DNA from: Lysobacterales bacterium
GTDB taxonomy: Bacteria; Pseudomonadota; Gammaproteobacteria; Xanthomonadales; Xanthomonadaceae
DNA length: 64,000 bases
Reading direction: 5' to 3'
Assembly: GCA_017302075.1 (NCBI GenBank)
Contig: JAFLEB010000001.1
Span: 1 to 64,000, forward strand
The position numbers and the translations under genes are program-made. The notes beneath the pieces are model-generated. The model saw only the letters and a list, made by a program, of their open reading frames with translations. It had not been told where the DNA came from and did no database searches. Positions 24,062 to 32,500 of the stretch are shown one piece after another. How positions within the stretch are numbered: position 1 is the stretch's first letter; each line of letters starts with the position of its first letter.

Positions 24062-24478
24062 ATGCCGATGATGACCCTGGGCACCTTCGTCTTCACCTTG
24101 CGCACGCTGCCCTACCAGCTGCAGCAGCGGCAGAACGAGTGGCGGCATGCCGCGAGCGAGCGCGTCGGCGCGCGCGCCGCGCACCAGTACGTTGGCCCCG
24201 GCGAGGAAACCATCGAGTTCTCCGGCGAGGTGGTGCAGGAGCTCTCCGCCGGCGAGGTCTCGCTCAACGTGCTGCGGGATCTCGCCGAGGACGGCCAACC
24301 GCTCCCGCTGGTCGACGGCCGCGGCTACGTGTACGGCGCGTACGTGATCAAGGGCCTGCAGGAGGGCAAGTCGGTGTTCTTCAAGGACGGTGCACCGCGC
24401 AAGGTGGAGTTCAACCTGAGCCTGTTGCGGGTGGATGAAGCCTCCCTGCAGCAGCATGACCTGACCAGCTTCTTCTGA
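24062..24478 (+). CDS. U: Tail protein, gpU family
   Basis: 138 aa (P2 gpU 159). It takes part in tail completion. Starts MPMMTLGTFVFTLRTLPYQLQQRQNEWRHAA and holds PGEETIEFSGEVVQE near 45-60. Its stop overlaps the start of D by one base (TGATG). Confidence 0.95.
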   Translation: MPMMTLGTFVFTLRTLPYQLQQRQNEWRHAASERVGARAAHQYVGPGEETIEFSGEVVQELSAGEVSLNVLRDLAEDGQPLPLVDGRGYVYGAYVIKGLQEGKSVFFKDGAPRKVEFNLSLLRVDEASLQQHDLTSFF

Positions 24479-25467
24479 TGGCGGGCTATCCCATCCCCGC
24501 CTGGCGCGTCACCCTGGACGGCCAGGACTTGACCGAGCGGTTCAAGCCGCGGCTGTTGGAACTCAGCCTGGACGAGGCGCGCGGCGACGAAGCCGACCAA
24601 CTGGACCTGGTCATCCACGACCACGACGGCCGCATGTCCATCCCGCCGCGCGGCGCGCTGTTGCGGGTGGCGATCGGTTGGGAAGGCCAAGGCCTGGTCG
24701 ACAAGGGCAGCTTCCGCGTCGACGAGACCGAGCACAGCGGCGCGCCGGACATCATCTCCGTGCGCGCACGCAGCGCCGACCTGGCCAAGCCCATGCGCAC
24801 GCGTACCGAGCGCAGCTGGCACGACACCACCTTGGGCGCGGTCCTGCAGGACATCGCCAAGCGCCATGGTCTAAAGGCCAACATCGACCCGACCTTGGCC
24901 AGCCGCAAGGTGGCGCACCTGGACCAGACCGGCGAGAGCGACGTGCACCTGATCACGCGCCTGAGCAAGCGCCACGACGCGGTCGCCACGGTCAAGGCCG
25001 GGTGCCTGCTGTTCACCCCGATCGGCAGCGGCAAGACCACCAGTGGCCTCACCCTGCCGTCCGTGACCATCCGCCGGCAGGATGGCGACAAGCACCGCTA
25101 CAGCATCGCCGAGCGTGACAGCTACACCGGTGTACGTGCGTACTGGACCGACAAGAAGGGCGCCACCCAGAAAGATGTGCTGGTGGGCAGCGACGAAAAC
25201 GCCAGGCGTCTGCCGGCGACCTACCACTCCGAGGCCGAGGCCAAGGAACAGGCCGAGGCCGCGCACAAGCGCACCCAGCGCGGCGCGGCCACCCTCTCCT
25301 ATTCGCTGGCGCTGGGCCGGCCGGACGTGTACCCAGAGCAGCGCCTGCGCATCCAGGGCATCAAGCCGCAGATCGACGACACCGAGTGGCTGATCGTGAA
25401 GACGCGGCACCAGATCACCGGTACCAGCGGATTCACTACCTCGCTGGAAATGGAAACCGCGATTTAG
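24478..25467 (+). CDS. D: Baseplate hub protein, gpD family
   Basis: 329 aa (P2 gpD 387). It forms the hub between spike and tube. Starts MAGYPIPAWRVTLDGQDLTERFKPRLLELSL, with DEADQLDLVIHDHDG near 35-50 and a C-terminal DVYPEQRLRIQGIKPQIDDTEWLIVKT. It is the last gene of the tail operon and converges on a cargo gene only nine bases away. Confidence 0.95.
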   Translation: MAGYPIPAWRVTLDGQDLTERFKPRLLELSLDEARGDEADQLDLVIHDHDGRMSIPPRGALLRVAIGWEGQGLVDKGSFRVDETEHSGAPDIISVRARSADLAKPMRTRTERSWHDTTLGAVLQDIAKRHGLKANIDPTLASRKVAHLDQTGESDVHLITRLSKRHDAVATVKAGCLLFTPIGSGKTTSGLTLPSVTIRRQDGDKHRYSIAERDSYTGVRAYWTDKKGATQKDVLVGSDENARRLPATYHSEAEAKEQAEAAHKRTQRGAATLSYSLALGRPDVYPEQRLRIQGIKPQIDDTEWLIVKTRHQITGTSGFTTSLEMETAI

Positions 25468-25476
25468 GAGTCGCCG

Positions 25477-26415
25477 CTAGTTTCTTGCCGGCTTAACTTG
25501 GTCGATGATGATCTCGACGGGAACTAACGCGCTCTCTCCGTCTTTTTTGCGATAACGAACCCGAACGTCGGCCGTGATTTCAAGCTTCCCGGCCAGTTCA
25601 GATATTTCGACCCCTTCACCCATCGTCAATTTGACTTTGTCGTCGACAGTGCCCGTGATTCGACCGCGCCAACCACTCAGAGCCGAATCTCGATTTGTCT
25701 GCCGGATATCGATCCTCGCGTTCGTAAACGCTTGCTCGGTTTCATGCGGCTGAAACTCTATGTCTCTCGGCATCGCCTGGACCACTGCGCTCGGCATCTC
25801 CAAGTCGCCACCCATCTCAAGCTTTGCGCCAACTTCGTTCTGCGCTGGCGCTAACACCTTCGCCGCATCCTCGGCCAGTTGCTTGTGCTTACCGGCAGCC
25901 ACCGCCTCGATCACACCCTGAAATGCCGATGGATCGGCTTGGTAGGCCTCAGCGCCGATCATGATGACGGTGTTGTTGTTCGCCTCTACCAGGGCCTTCT
26001 CTGATGCGGTTCCAGTTTGATTGACAAACTTGACTACGCCGTAGCTGATCAAAGCTGCAATCACGGATGAGATAACGATGGTTTTGACCACGGGCTTATC
26101 TCCGAGCGGTAGCTCTTTGTACATTCCAGCCAGATCGCCCTTCTGGAACGCTTTCTGGAACCTCTTCATGCTGCGTTCGCTGGAGAATACTAACTGAAGC
26201 CAGAAGCTCTCCTTGAATGACCCGTATTCAAAGGCGTCGACGAAAACATCAACTCCAACAATGTCGCTGCCAGTAAGCTTGGATAGCGCTGAAGGAAGCA
26301 GCTTCTTGCTGATTCGCTTCATGGCTTCTAGCGAGGCCAATACATCCTCAATCGGAACAGGCTCCTTGTTCGTGTAGACAAGACTGTGCTCGATGAACAG
26401 AGTTGCTTTCGACAT
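25477..26415 (-). CDS. Membrane-anchored cargo protein of unknown function
   Basis: 312 aa from the ATG at 26415, which has AGGAG five bases ahead. One membrane helix lies at about 109-129 (TIVISSVIAALISYGVVKF) between an N-terminal domain of about 105 residues and a larger C-terminal domain rich in acidic residues and beta strands. The DNA is visibly less GC-rich than its neighbours, with codons such as ATT, AAA and TCT used often, so it was probably acquired separately. The strand is opposite to the tail operon. Superinfection exclusion or defence is possible, but nothing proves it. Confidence 0.75.
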   Translation of the reverse strand: MSKATLFIEHSLVYTNKEPVPIEDVLASLEAMKRISKKLLPSALSKLTGSDIVGVDVFVDAFEYGSFKESFWLQLVFSSERSMKRFQKAFQKGDLAGMYKELPLGDKPVVKTIVISSVIAALISYGVVKFVNQTGTASEKALVEANNNTVIMIGAEAYQADPSAFQGVIEAVAAGKHKQLAEDAAKVLAPAQNEVGAKLEMGGDLEMPSAVVQAMPRDIEFQPHETEQAFTNARIDIRQTNRDSALSGWRGRITGTVDDKVKLTMGEGVEISELAGKLEITADVRVRYRKKDGESALVPVEIIIDQVKPARN

Positions 26416-26509
26416 ACTCACTCCTGCAGCGCCTTATTAGCTCCGGCGCAGGCCTTCAACCAGGAATCCGTCCAGCCGCATCGGTGCGGAGCCAGTTACA
26501 GCTGGCCAA

Positions 26510-26947
26510 CTACTGAACAGAGCACTTATCGAGCATCGGCGTACCGACTGCCTCGCCAGCGCCAGTGCATACCAGGGTGATCGACTGCCCCTTTGACAGT
26601 CCGCCCGCGATTTCCTTGGAAAGCCCCTGCGCGCCGACGTTCTGGAATTCCCCGGCAGAGAGCTGCACGAGCGGCTCATCGAACATGTCGGACGCGATGC
26701 TTTCGATCTCGCCGGTGATCTCGATGCGCTTGCCCTTGTATTGCGAGTCAGCCGCGATCTCGTTCGCCTCGTAGGCGCTGAACAGCTCGCGCGCGGTGAC
26801 CGTGATTGCAGGCGCGGCCGCGGCCTCTGCTGCATCTGCAGCCTTGTTCGCCTCAACCGCTGCCGCATCCTTGTCCTGCGGAAGCAATACCGCCAACACG
26901 ATCAAGCCGACGAAAACGATCAGCACCCACTTCAACAGCTTCTTCAT
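26510..26947 (-). CDS. Membrane-anchored OB-fold protein (tRNA_anti-like)
   Basis: 145 aa. An N-terminal helix (KWVLIVFVGLIVLAVLLP, about 6-23) is followed by an Ala-rich linker. A domain with VTARELFSAYEANEIAADSQYKGKRIEITGEI then follows, the pattern of the tRNA_anti-like/OB-fold family of exported proteins. It ends with two Cys that could form a disulfide (VCTGAGEAVGTPMLDKC). It lies upstream of the 312-aa gene on the same strand, so the two may form one cargo unit. Confidence 0.75.
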   Translation of the reverse strand: MKKLLKWVLIVFVGLIVLAVLLPQDKDAAAVEANKAADAAEAAAAPAITVTARELFSAYEANEIAADSQYKGKRIEITGEIESIASDMFDEPLVQLSAGEFQNVGAQGLSKEIAGGLSKGQSITLVCTGAGEAVGTPMLDKCSVQ

Positions 26948-26989
26948 ACCACCCCCCCCATAGACGTAAATAATTCACATCGCCTGATC

Positions 26990-27013
26990 AAAAAAAATCA
27001 GCCCTGCGGCTGA
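26990..27013 (-). terminator. Terminator of the repressor operon
   Basis: On the minus strand TCAGCC - GCAG - GGCTGA is followed by eight T. It lies 35 bp after the small gene that follows the repressor and ahead of the cargo genes, so it isolates the immunity transcript. Confidence 0.85.
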
Positions 27014-27047
27014 CTTGGTTCCCTACTGAATTCCGGCGCGGTCGATC

Positions 27048-27161
27048 TCATGCAGCGATGTACTCGCAGCGACCCGCATGCGGGCACCGCATGTGGAAAT
27101 GCACCGCCTCCGCGAAGAGATCACCCACCACGTACTGCCCAATTTCGACGTGGCGCGTCAC
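27048..27161 (-). CDS. Small protein coupled to the repressor, 37 aa
   Basis: Starts at a GTG that overlaps the repressor stop (GTGA). The sequence begins VTRHVEIGQYVVGDLFAEAV and ends HFHMRCPHAGRCEYIAA. The His and Cys residues (HFH, CPH, RC) suggest metal binding. It lies between the repressor and the terminator, so it is made together with the repressor in the lysogen. I believe short proteins of this kind occur in related phages, but no function is known to me. Confidence 0.6.
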   Translation of the reverse strand: MTRHVEIGQYVVGDLFAEAVHFHMRCPHAGRCEYIAA

Positions 27162-27577
27162 TTTCTTGCGCCCCTTTTTTTGCCGCCGACGTTGATCGTC
27201 ACGCTGTCCTGACTCACGTTCCCCGCGACCACCTGGCCCTGATTGCCGCCGGCGATCGAAACCGTGGGTAACTGCTTTCCAGCCACGGCCACTCCGAGCG
27301 ATCTCAGCACGGCGGCCTGCACATCCAGCGATGCAGATCTGAAGCGCATCAGCAATTCGCTTTCCGCTTCATCGCGCGCACCTGCGCGTCCGGTCAGGAC
27401 GTAATTCACATCGACGCCCAGATTCGCGGCCGCCTGCAGATAGGCACCACCGGGGATGTTGTCGTCGCGCTCGAAGTTGCTCTGTCCGTTGAGCGACACG
27501 CCGCATGCACGGCCGAACTCGGTCTGGTTAAGACCGGTGGCTTTCCTTGCCCTCTTCAGGCGATCCCCTAAAGACAC
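27158..27577 (-). CDS. Prophage repressor, XRE-type helix-turn-helix protein
   Basis: 139 aa from a GTG at 27577. The N-terminal HTH (RLKRARKATGLNQTEFGRACGVSLNGQSNFER, about 6-37) is followed by AAANLGVDVNYVLTGR, common in phage repressors. There is no peptidase dyad of the LexA/CI type, so release from lysogeny probably does not run through RecA-driven self-cleavage. The Gly/Val-rich C-terminus (SIAGGNQGQVVAGNVSQDS) is unusual. It is divergent from the Cro-like gene with an operator palindrome between them. Confidence 0.82.
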   Translation of the reverse strand: MSLGDRLKRARKATGLNQTEFGRACGVSLNGQSNFERDDNIPGGAYLQAAANLGVDVNYVLTGRAGARDEAESELLMRFRSASLDVQAAVLRSLGVAVAGKQLPTVSIAGGNQGQVVAGNVSQDSVTINVGGKKRGARK

Positions 27578-27585
27578 GCTACCCC

Positions 27586-27614
27586 TTGACTTTCCCAGTT
27601 AAGTGGGAAATCCT
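27586..27614. promoter_or_regulatory. Immunity-region operator and early promoter
   Basis: TTTCCCAGTTAAGTGGGAAA (27591-27610) is a 20-bp palindrome with one mismatched pair, sitting between the divergent repressor and Cro-like genes. A TTGACT -35 (27586-27591) overlaps its left edge, so repressor bound here would block the rightward early promoter. The -10 is weak (AATCCT at 27609-27614). Confidence 0.65.
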
Positions 27615-27646
27615 TGTCTGAACTTACCCACTTTTACCCGGTTGCC

Positions 27647-27871
27647 ATGGCTCGCACCAGCACCAAGCCCACCCCGTGTGCACTTTTGACGCCCGAGCAG
27701 GCGCGCGAGCAGCTCTTGCAGCGAGGTGAATCGGTCGCGGACTTCGCCCGCCGGCACAAGCTCAAGCAGCGCTCCGTCTACGGAGTCCTGTATGGCAACA
27801 ACAAGGGCCGGCGCGGCGAAGCGCACAAGGCAGCGGTCGCGCTCGGGATCAAGTCCGGGGCAGCGAAGTGA
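27647..27871 (+). CDS. Cro-like DNA-binding protein, BcepMu gp16 family
   Basis: 74 aa from the ATG at 27647, or 85 from a TTG at 27614. The family core is plain: LLTPEQAREQLLQRGESVADFARRHKLKQRSVYGVLYGNNKGRRGEAHKAAVALGIK, an HTH protein found as first early gene in several Mu-like and P2-like phages. It is divergent from the repressor and likely acts as Cro. Its stop overlaps the next start (GTGA). Confidence 0.8.
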   Translation: MARTSTKPTPCALLTPEQAREQLLQRGESVADFARRHKLKQRSVYGVLYGNNKGRRGEAHKAAVALGIKSGAAK

Positions 27872-28230
27872 GCGGCCCGACGTTCCTGCAGCGCCTGTTC
27901 GGTCTGAACGGACCTGCCGCGATCGGCAAGCTGGAACGCCCGCAAGGGCAGCGCTGGGGGCGCGTGTGCCCGCACTGCAAAGGGCCGTCGACCATCCGCA
28001 GCAGCCAGCAGGTGACCCCCTCCTACTCCGAGATCCTGCGCATCTGCGCCAACCCCCTCTGCGGCCACGTCTGGATCGACAGCGTGGAGGCGGTGCGCAC
28101 GCTCAGCCCTAGCGCCATCCCGGATCCGGAGATCCACATCCCGCTCAGCCAGCACGTGCGGCGCGATGGGGTGATCGCGGTCATGAAACAGTCCGAGCAA
28201 CTCGACATCTTCGGAGGCGACAAGCCATGA
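27868..28230 (+). CDS. Ogr/Delta-type zinc-finger late activator
   Basis: 120 aa from GTG. The metal-binding core CPHCKGPSTIRSSQQVTPSYSEILRICANPLCGHVW (about 32-68) matches Ogr of P2 and Delta of P4, with CxxC and CxxxxC ligands, and IHIPLS follows as IxxP-type end. It is longer than Ogr (72 aa), with extra residues at both ends. In P2 ogr lies next to D, but here it sits in the early operon. It is the natural partner of the three TGT-N-ACA sites. Confidence 0.85.
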   Translation: MSGPTFLQRLFGLNGPAAIGKLERPQGQRWGRVCPHCKGPSTIRSSQQVTPSYSEILRICANPLCGHVWIDSVEAVRTLSPSAIPDPEIHIPLSQHVRRDGVIAVMKQSEQLDIFGGDKP

Positions 28231-28586
28231 GCATTGAGCACGAGACCGCGGTCCAGGCGGCGACCCGTTGGTATGCAACGCACAGCGCCCAACACCTCGA
28301 CCGGGATTGCGATCGCCTGGTGGATCGATGCGCAGCGCACCTGGTGGAACTGTTGCCCATTACCACTAACCAGGCTGCGCGCGCGGCGCAGCTGGCGTTG
28401 GCCGATGCCGCGTCCAAAGACAGCCCCGGCTTCGTGGATTTGGACCGCTGCACCTCGCGCCTGGTGATCCTGCGCGACAGCCAGCGCAACTGCAGCCACG
28501 TGCTGACGCTGCCGGAACTCTTCCAGCTGGTCCTGGCACGGAAGCCGGATCCCGCCGAGCACGCACTGGGCGACGGCAGGCGCTAA
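28227..28586 (+). CDS. Hypothetical early phage protein
   Basis: 119 aa, coupled to the activator gene by ATGA. It is mostly helical, with four Cys spread along the chain. The later part RLVILRDSQRNCSHVLTLPELFQLV resembles no family I can name. It probably belongs to the early operon. Confidence 0.6.
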   Translation: MSIEHETAVQAATRWYATHSAQHLDRDCDRLVDRCAAHLVELLPITTNQAARAAQLALADAASKDSPGFVDLDRCTSRLVILRDSQRNCSHVLTLPELFQLVLARKPDPAEHALGDGRR

Positions 28587-28651
28587 CGCGCCCCACCACC
28601 TTCCATCACGACCGCCAGGCACCACCTGGCTAGAGGCCGGCTACCCCCAAC

Positions 28652-31306
28652 ATGCGTCCAGACCTACTCGCCGACATCTCCAGCCGCCTCAAGGTCGACT
28701 ATGCGTTCAAGGTCAAGGGCGACTGGCTGCGCGAGGGCCGCTGCCCGGACTGCGGAAAGAAGGAGCTGTACACCAACGCAAGCTCCCCCTGGGTGTTGCG
28801 TTGCGGCCGGCTCAATCAATGCGGCGCGGAGATCCACGTCAAGGAGATCTACCGCGACCTATTCGAGTCGTGGTCGGAGCGCTACGTGCGCACCGAGACC
28901 AACCCGAATGCCGCGGCCGACGCCTACCTTGAGCACGCGCGCGGCTTCCCGCTGACGCGCCTGCGCGGCCTGTACTCCCAGGAGTGGCACCAGGACCGGG
29001 AACGGAACATCGGCACTGCCACCGTGCGTTTCCAGTTGCCAGGTGGTAGCTGGTGGGAGCGCTACATCGACCGGCCAGAGCGCTTCGGCAAGCGCAAGGC
29101 GGGGTTCGCTTACGGCAAGTCGATGCACGGGCAGTGGTGGGCGATGCCGGACAGCCCGGCGGAGGTCGGCGAGCTGTGGCTGACCGAGGGCATCTTCGAC
29201 ACGATTTCGCTGGAGCTGGCCGGCCTGGCCAGCCGCGCCCTGCTCAGCTGCAACAACTACCCGGATCAGGCGCTCGCCGCGCTGGCCAAAGATTGCCTGG
29301 AAGCTGGCCGCGAGCGCCCCGCCCTGGTGTGGGCGCTGGATGACGGCCCCGCCGGCAAGTCGTACATGCGCAAGTGGCACGAGCGCGCGAGCCTGGAGGG
29401 GTGGAAGTCCCGCGCCGCCTACACCCGCGACCGCGGCGACCTGAAGCAGGACTGGAACGAGCTGTGGCTGCGCGGCCGCCTGGACGCGGCGGCGATCGAG
29501 GAGGCGCGTTACCAGGGCGATCTGCTGCTTGCGCCATCGGCGATGGCCAAGGCGCTGCTGATGTACAAGCGCACCGAGCGCGGCAGCTTCCACTTCGGGT
29601 TCGGCGATCGCCTGTATTGGTTCGAGTACTCCGACGCGAAGTACCAGAAGGCCAAGGAGGCGCTGGCAGCCAAGGAGGAATCCGCCGAGCTGTCGGACAT
29701 CGAGAAACGCGATCGCGCCCTGGCCGAATCCGGCAGCGTGGTCGAAATGGCGAACTGCTACCCGCAGGCGCTGTACTACCAGGCCAACAGCCAGACCGAC
29801 GAGAGCTGGTACTACTACCGGGTGAGCTTCCCGCACAAGGGCAAGCCGGTGAAGAACACCTTCACCGCCGCGCAGCTCTCCAGCGAGAGCGAGTTCGGCA
29901 AGCGCCTGATGGGCATTGCCCCGGGCGCGGTGTTCACGGGCAGCACGGCGCAGCTGAAGCGCATGCTCAAGGACACCATCTTCGGCATCAAGACGGTGGA
30001 GACCGTCGACTACATCGGCTACAGCCGCGAGCACGGGTGCTACGTGTTCGGCGATGTCGCGGTGAAGGATGGCCAGGCCTACGGCGTGAACGCCGAGGAC
30101 TACTTCGAGCTGGGCAAGAAGGTCGCGATCAAGAGCCTCAACCAGTCCGTGGGGCTGAGCATCAACCGGGAGCAAACCGAGTACCGCAACGAGTGGTTGG
30201 ACATGGTGTGGGAATGCTTCGGGGCGAAGGGGATCGTGGCCCTGGCGTTCTGGTTCGGCAGCCTGTTCGCGGAGCAGATCCGCAGCACCCAGAAGACCTA
30301 CCCCTTCCTCGAGATCATCGGCGAGGCCGGCAGCGGCAAATCAACCCTGGTGGAGTTCCTCTGGAAGCTGGTCGGGCGGCGCGACTACGAAGGCTTCGAC
30401 CCCAGCAAATCCACGATGGCGGCGCGCGCCCGCAACTTCGCCCAGGTCTCCAACCTCCCGGTGGTGCTGATCGAAGGCGACCGCGACACCGACACGGCCA
30501 AGAAGGCCACGTTCGACTGGAACGAGCTGAAGACCGCGTACAACGGCCGCAGCGTGCGGGCCACCGGCGTCAAGAACTCCGGCAACGAAACCCGCGAGCC
30601 GCCCTTCCGTGGCTCCATCGTTATCGCCCAGAACGCGGCGGTGAACGCGGACGAGGCGATCCTGCAGCGCATCGTCCACCTGAGCTTCGACAAGGCGGGC
30701 CATACCCCGCGCACCCACCAGCTTGCGAAGTCGCTTGAGCGCATGCCGATGGAGCACGTGAGTGGATTCGTGCTGCGTGCGGTCCAGGCCGAGGCCAAGG
30801 TGCTGGAGACCATGGAGTCCGCCGCAAGCGACTACCAGGACCAGCTGCTGCAGATGCGCGACATCAAGTCGGTCCGCATCGCCAAGAACCACGGCCAGAT
30901 GATGGCGCTGGTGGATGCCCTGCGTGACCTGGTCTCGCTGCCGGAATCGCAGTGGGCGGCGGCACACGCGCAGCTGATCACGATGGCGGTGGAGCGCCAG
31001 CAGGCGATCAACGCCGACCACCCCTACGTCCAGAAGTTCTGGGAGCTGTTCGAACACCTGGATTCAAGCACGCGGGCCGACTCGATCAACCACAGCCGCG
31101 ACGGAAATTACATCGCGGTCAGCATGGTCGAGTTCGAAGAGCGCGCGCACAAGGCGGGCCTGGGGATTCCGGGCCGCGACATGACGGAGCTGCAGCGCTT
31201 CCTGCGCACCAGCCGTCGACGCAAGTTCGATGCGGTCAAGACGGTGAACAGCGGCATCACCCACGCGAGCAAGAAGTGCTGGGTCTTCCAGCGAGAGAAG
31301 TCGTAG
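28652..31306 (+). CDS. Primase-helicase replication protein
   Basis: 884 aa. An N-terminal zinc-binding domain (CPDC at 31-34, CGRLNQC at 51-57) is followed by a TOPRIM-like segment, with LWLTEGIFDTISLELAG near 176 and LVWALDDGPAGKSY near 228. The C-terminal part has a Walker A motif GEAGSGKST at about 557-565 and LPVVLIEGDRD as a likely Walker B. It would open and prime the origin, implying theta-type replication, unlike the rolling-circle gpA of P2. It has no ATGA overlap with the genes on either side. The origin may be the GGTTACC cluster near attL. Confidence 0.85.
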   Translation: MRPDLLADISSRLKVDYAFKVKGDWLREGRCPDCGKKELYTNASSPWVLRCGRLNQCGAEIHVKEIYRDLFESWSERYVRTETNPNAAADAYLEHARGFPLTRLRGLYSQEWHQDRERNIGTATVRFQLPGGSWWERYIDRPERFGKRKAGFAYGKSMHGQWWAMPDSPAEVGELWLTEGIFDTISLELAGLASRALLSCNNYPDQALAALAKDCLEAGRERPALVWALDDGPAGKSYMRKWHERASLEGWKSRAAYTRDRGDLKQDWNELWLRGRLDAAAIEEARYQGDLLLAPSAMAKALLMYKRTERGSFHFGFGDRLYWFEYSDAKYQKAKEALAAKEESAELSDIEKRDRALAESGSVVEMANCYPQALYYQANSQTDESWYYYRVSFPHKGKPVKNTFTAAQLSSESEFGKRLMGIAPGAVFTGSTAQLKRMLKDTIFGIKTVETVDYIGYSREHGCYVFGDVAVKDGQAYGVNAEDYFELGKKVAIKSLNQSVGLSINREQTEYRNEWLDMVWECFGAKGIVALAFWFGSLFAEQIRSTQKTYPFLEIIGEAGSGKSTLVEFLWKLVGRRDYEGFDPSKSTMAARARNFAQVSNLPVVLIEGDRDTDTAKKATFDWNELKTAYNGRSVRATGVKNSGNETREPPFRGSIVIAQNAAVNADEAILQRIVHLSFDKAGHTPRTHQLAKSLERMPMEHVSGFVLRAVQAEAKVLETMESAASDYQDQLLQMRDIKSVRIAKNHGQMMALVDALRDLVSLPESQWAAAHAQLITMAVERQQAINADHPYVQKFWELFEHLDSSTRADSINHSRDGNYIAVSMVEFEERAHKAGLGIPGRDMTELQRFLRTSRRRKFDAVKTVNSGITHASKKCWVFQREKS

Positions 31307-31378
31307 CAAGCGGCCCCGGCGGGAGGGGCTGCCACCCCTCCCCTCGGGCCTTCACCACCGAAGCCAAGAGGAACCACG

Positions 31379-31870
31379 ATGAACGCTGCAACCGCAACAC
31401 CCACCACCCCGTCGGATCCGGCCACCGGGGCCGGGCCGGAGCCTACCACGGCCGCCCAGCGCGCCCGTGCCGAGGTCTACGCCGAGGACGGCGCGGCGCC
31501 GGCGGCGCGCGCGCAATGCGCCCAGGAAGGATTGCCGCCGCTCGCCGGCCCGAACGGGGCGGAGCTGCCCATGGCGGTCTTGGTGACCGTGATCACCGCA
31601 GACCGCATCACCCAGCACGCCCACCTGCACCTGGGCGGTTTGCATACCGCCATGCGGGACTGGCGTCGTACCGGGAAAGGGGCATGGGAATCCCGCGACG
31701 AGGAGTTCATCGCCGCCGAGGAGCGGATCGGATTGGAGCTGGCGGAGTACGCCGATCTGATGGCCCTGCCGCACCGCATCGCCAACATGCTGCCGCGCGC
31801 GCCCGCTAGCCCGGTCAGCGAAGCCCGCCAGCTGGCCGCCGTCGCGGCCGAGGAGTTGCGTCATGGCTAA
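31379..31870 (+). CDS. Hypothetical early phage protein
   Basis: 163 aa with an Ala/Pro/Thr-rich, probably disordered first 50 residues and a helical remainder (MAVLVTVITADRITQHAHLHLGG onwards). AGAGGAACCACG ahead of the ATG supports this start. Overlaps the next gene by 8 bp. No family recognised. Confidence 0.6.
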   Translation: MNAATATPTTPSDPATGAGPEPTTAAQRARAEVYAEDGAAPAARAQCAQEGLPPLAGPNGAELPMAVLVTVITADRITQHAHLHLGGLHTAMRDWRRTGKGAWESRDEEFIAAEERIGLELAEYADLMALPHRIANMLPRAPASPVSEARQLAAVAAEELRHG

Positions 31871-32099
31871 GACGCTGGGTTACCTGTTCCTGGTGATGTT
31901 CGCCCTCGGCGTCGCGTTTCCGCCGGACTACATCGCCGTGGGCGTGTTGATGTTCCTGCTGGGCTACGTGGCGCACTACGTGCTGGCATTGGCCTGGCGT
32001 GATTGCCGTGGCCGGGCGCGCGCGCCGCGGCGCGGCCGAATGGTCTACCTGCATCGCCCGCATGGCCCCCAGGCCGTGCGGAAGGAGCGGCAGGCATGA
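31863..32099 (+). CDS. Small membrane protein
   Basis: 78 aa with two membrane helices (about 5-22 and 25-44) and a strongly basic tail (CRGRARAPRRGRMVYLHR). Part of the overlapping early gene chain. Function unknown. Confidence 0.6.
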   Translation: MAKTLGYLFLVMFALGVAFPPDYIAVGVLMFLLGYVAHYVLALAWRDCRGRARAPRRGRMVYLHRPHGPQAVRKERQA

Positions 32100-32500
32100 A
32101 TACGAAAGCGCTGATGCAGCTGTGGAACCACACCCAGCGGCACAAGGGAACCAGCGGTGCGCGCGCGGCGGCCGGCGTGTTGCTGGGCCTCTACAACGGC
32201 GATCGATTCCCGTTCGACCTGACAGAGCTACGCGTCCTCGACCCGCAGCTCTTGGCCCATGCCATGGAGGTGATCCGCGCGGACGCGGCGCACTGCGAGA
32301 TGGAGGTGCACATGATCCTCGACCGGCTCACCGGCCGCCAGGACTTCGGCGCTCGATTCGAGCACTTGGCACACGAATACTCGAAGTTCAAGCGAGGGCG
32401 CTGCAAGGCGGCGGAACTGAAACCACTGGATCCTCCAGTCGCGATCCTGGGCACCCAGTTCGATGCGTTTCTGCATTCCTTGGAGGCGCCCCATGGCTGA
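32096..32500 (+). CDS. DUF7673-like phage protein
   Basis: 134 aa, coupled by ATGA. The core RAAAGVLLGLYNGDRFPFDLTELRVLD recalls the small DUF7673-type phage proteins; I am not certain of the number. A helical segment AMEVIRADAAHCEMEVHMIL follows. It overlaps the next gene by 8 bp. Confidence 0.65.
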   Translation: MNTKALMQLWNHTQRHKGTSGARAAAGVLLGLYNGDRFPFDLTELRVLDPQLLAHAMEVIRADAAHCEMEVHMILDRLTGRQDFGARFEHLAHEYSKFKRGRCKAAELKPLDPPVAILGTQFDAFLHSLEAPHG

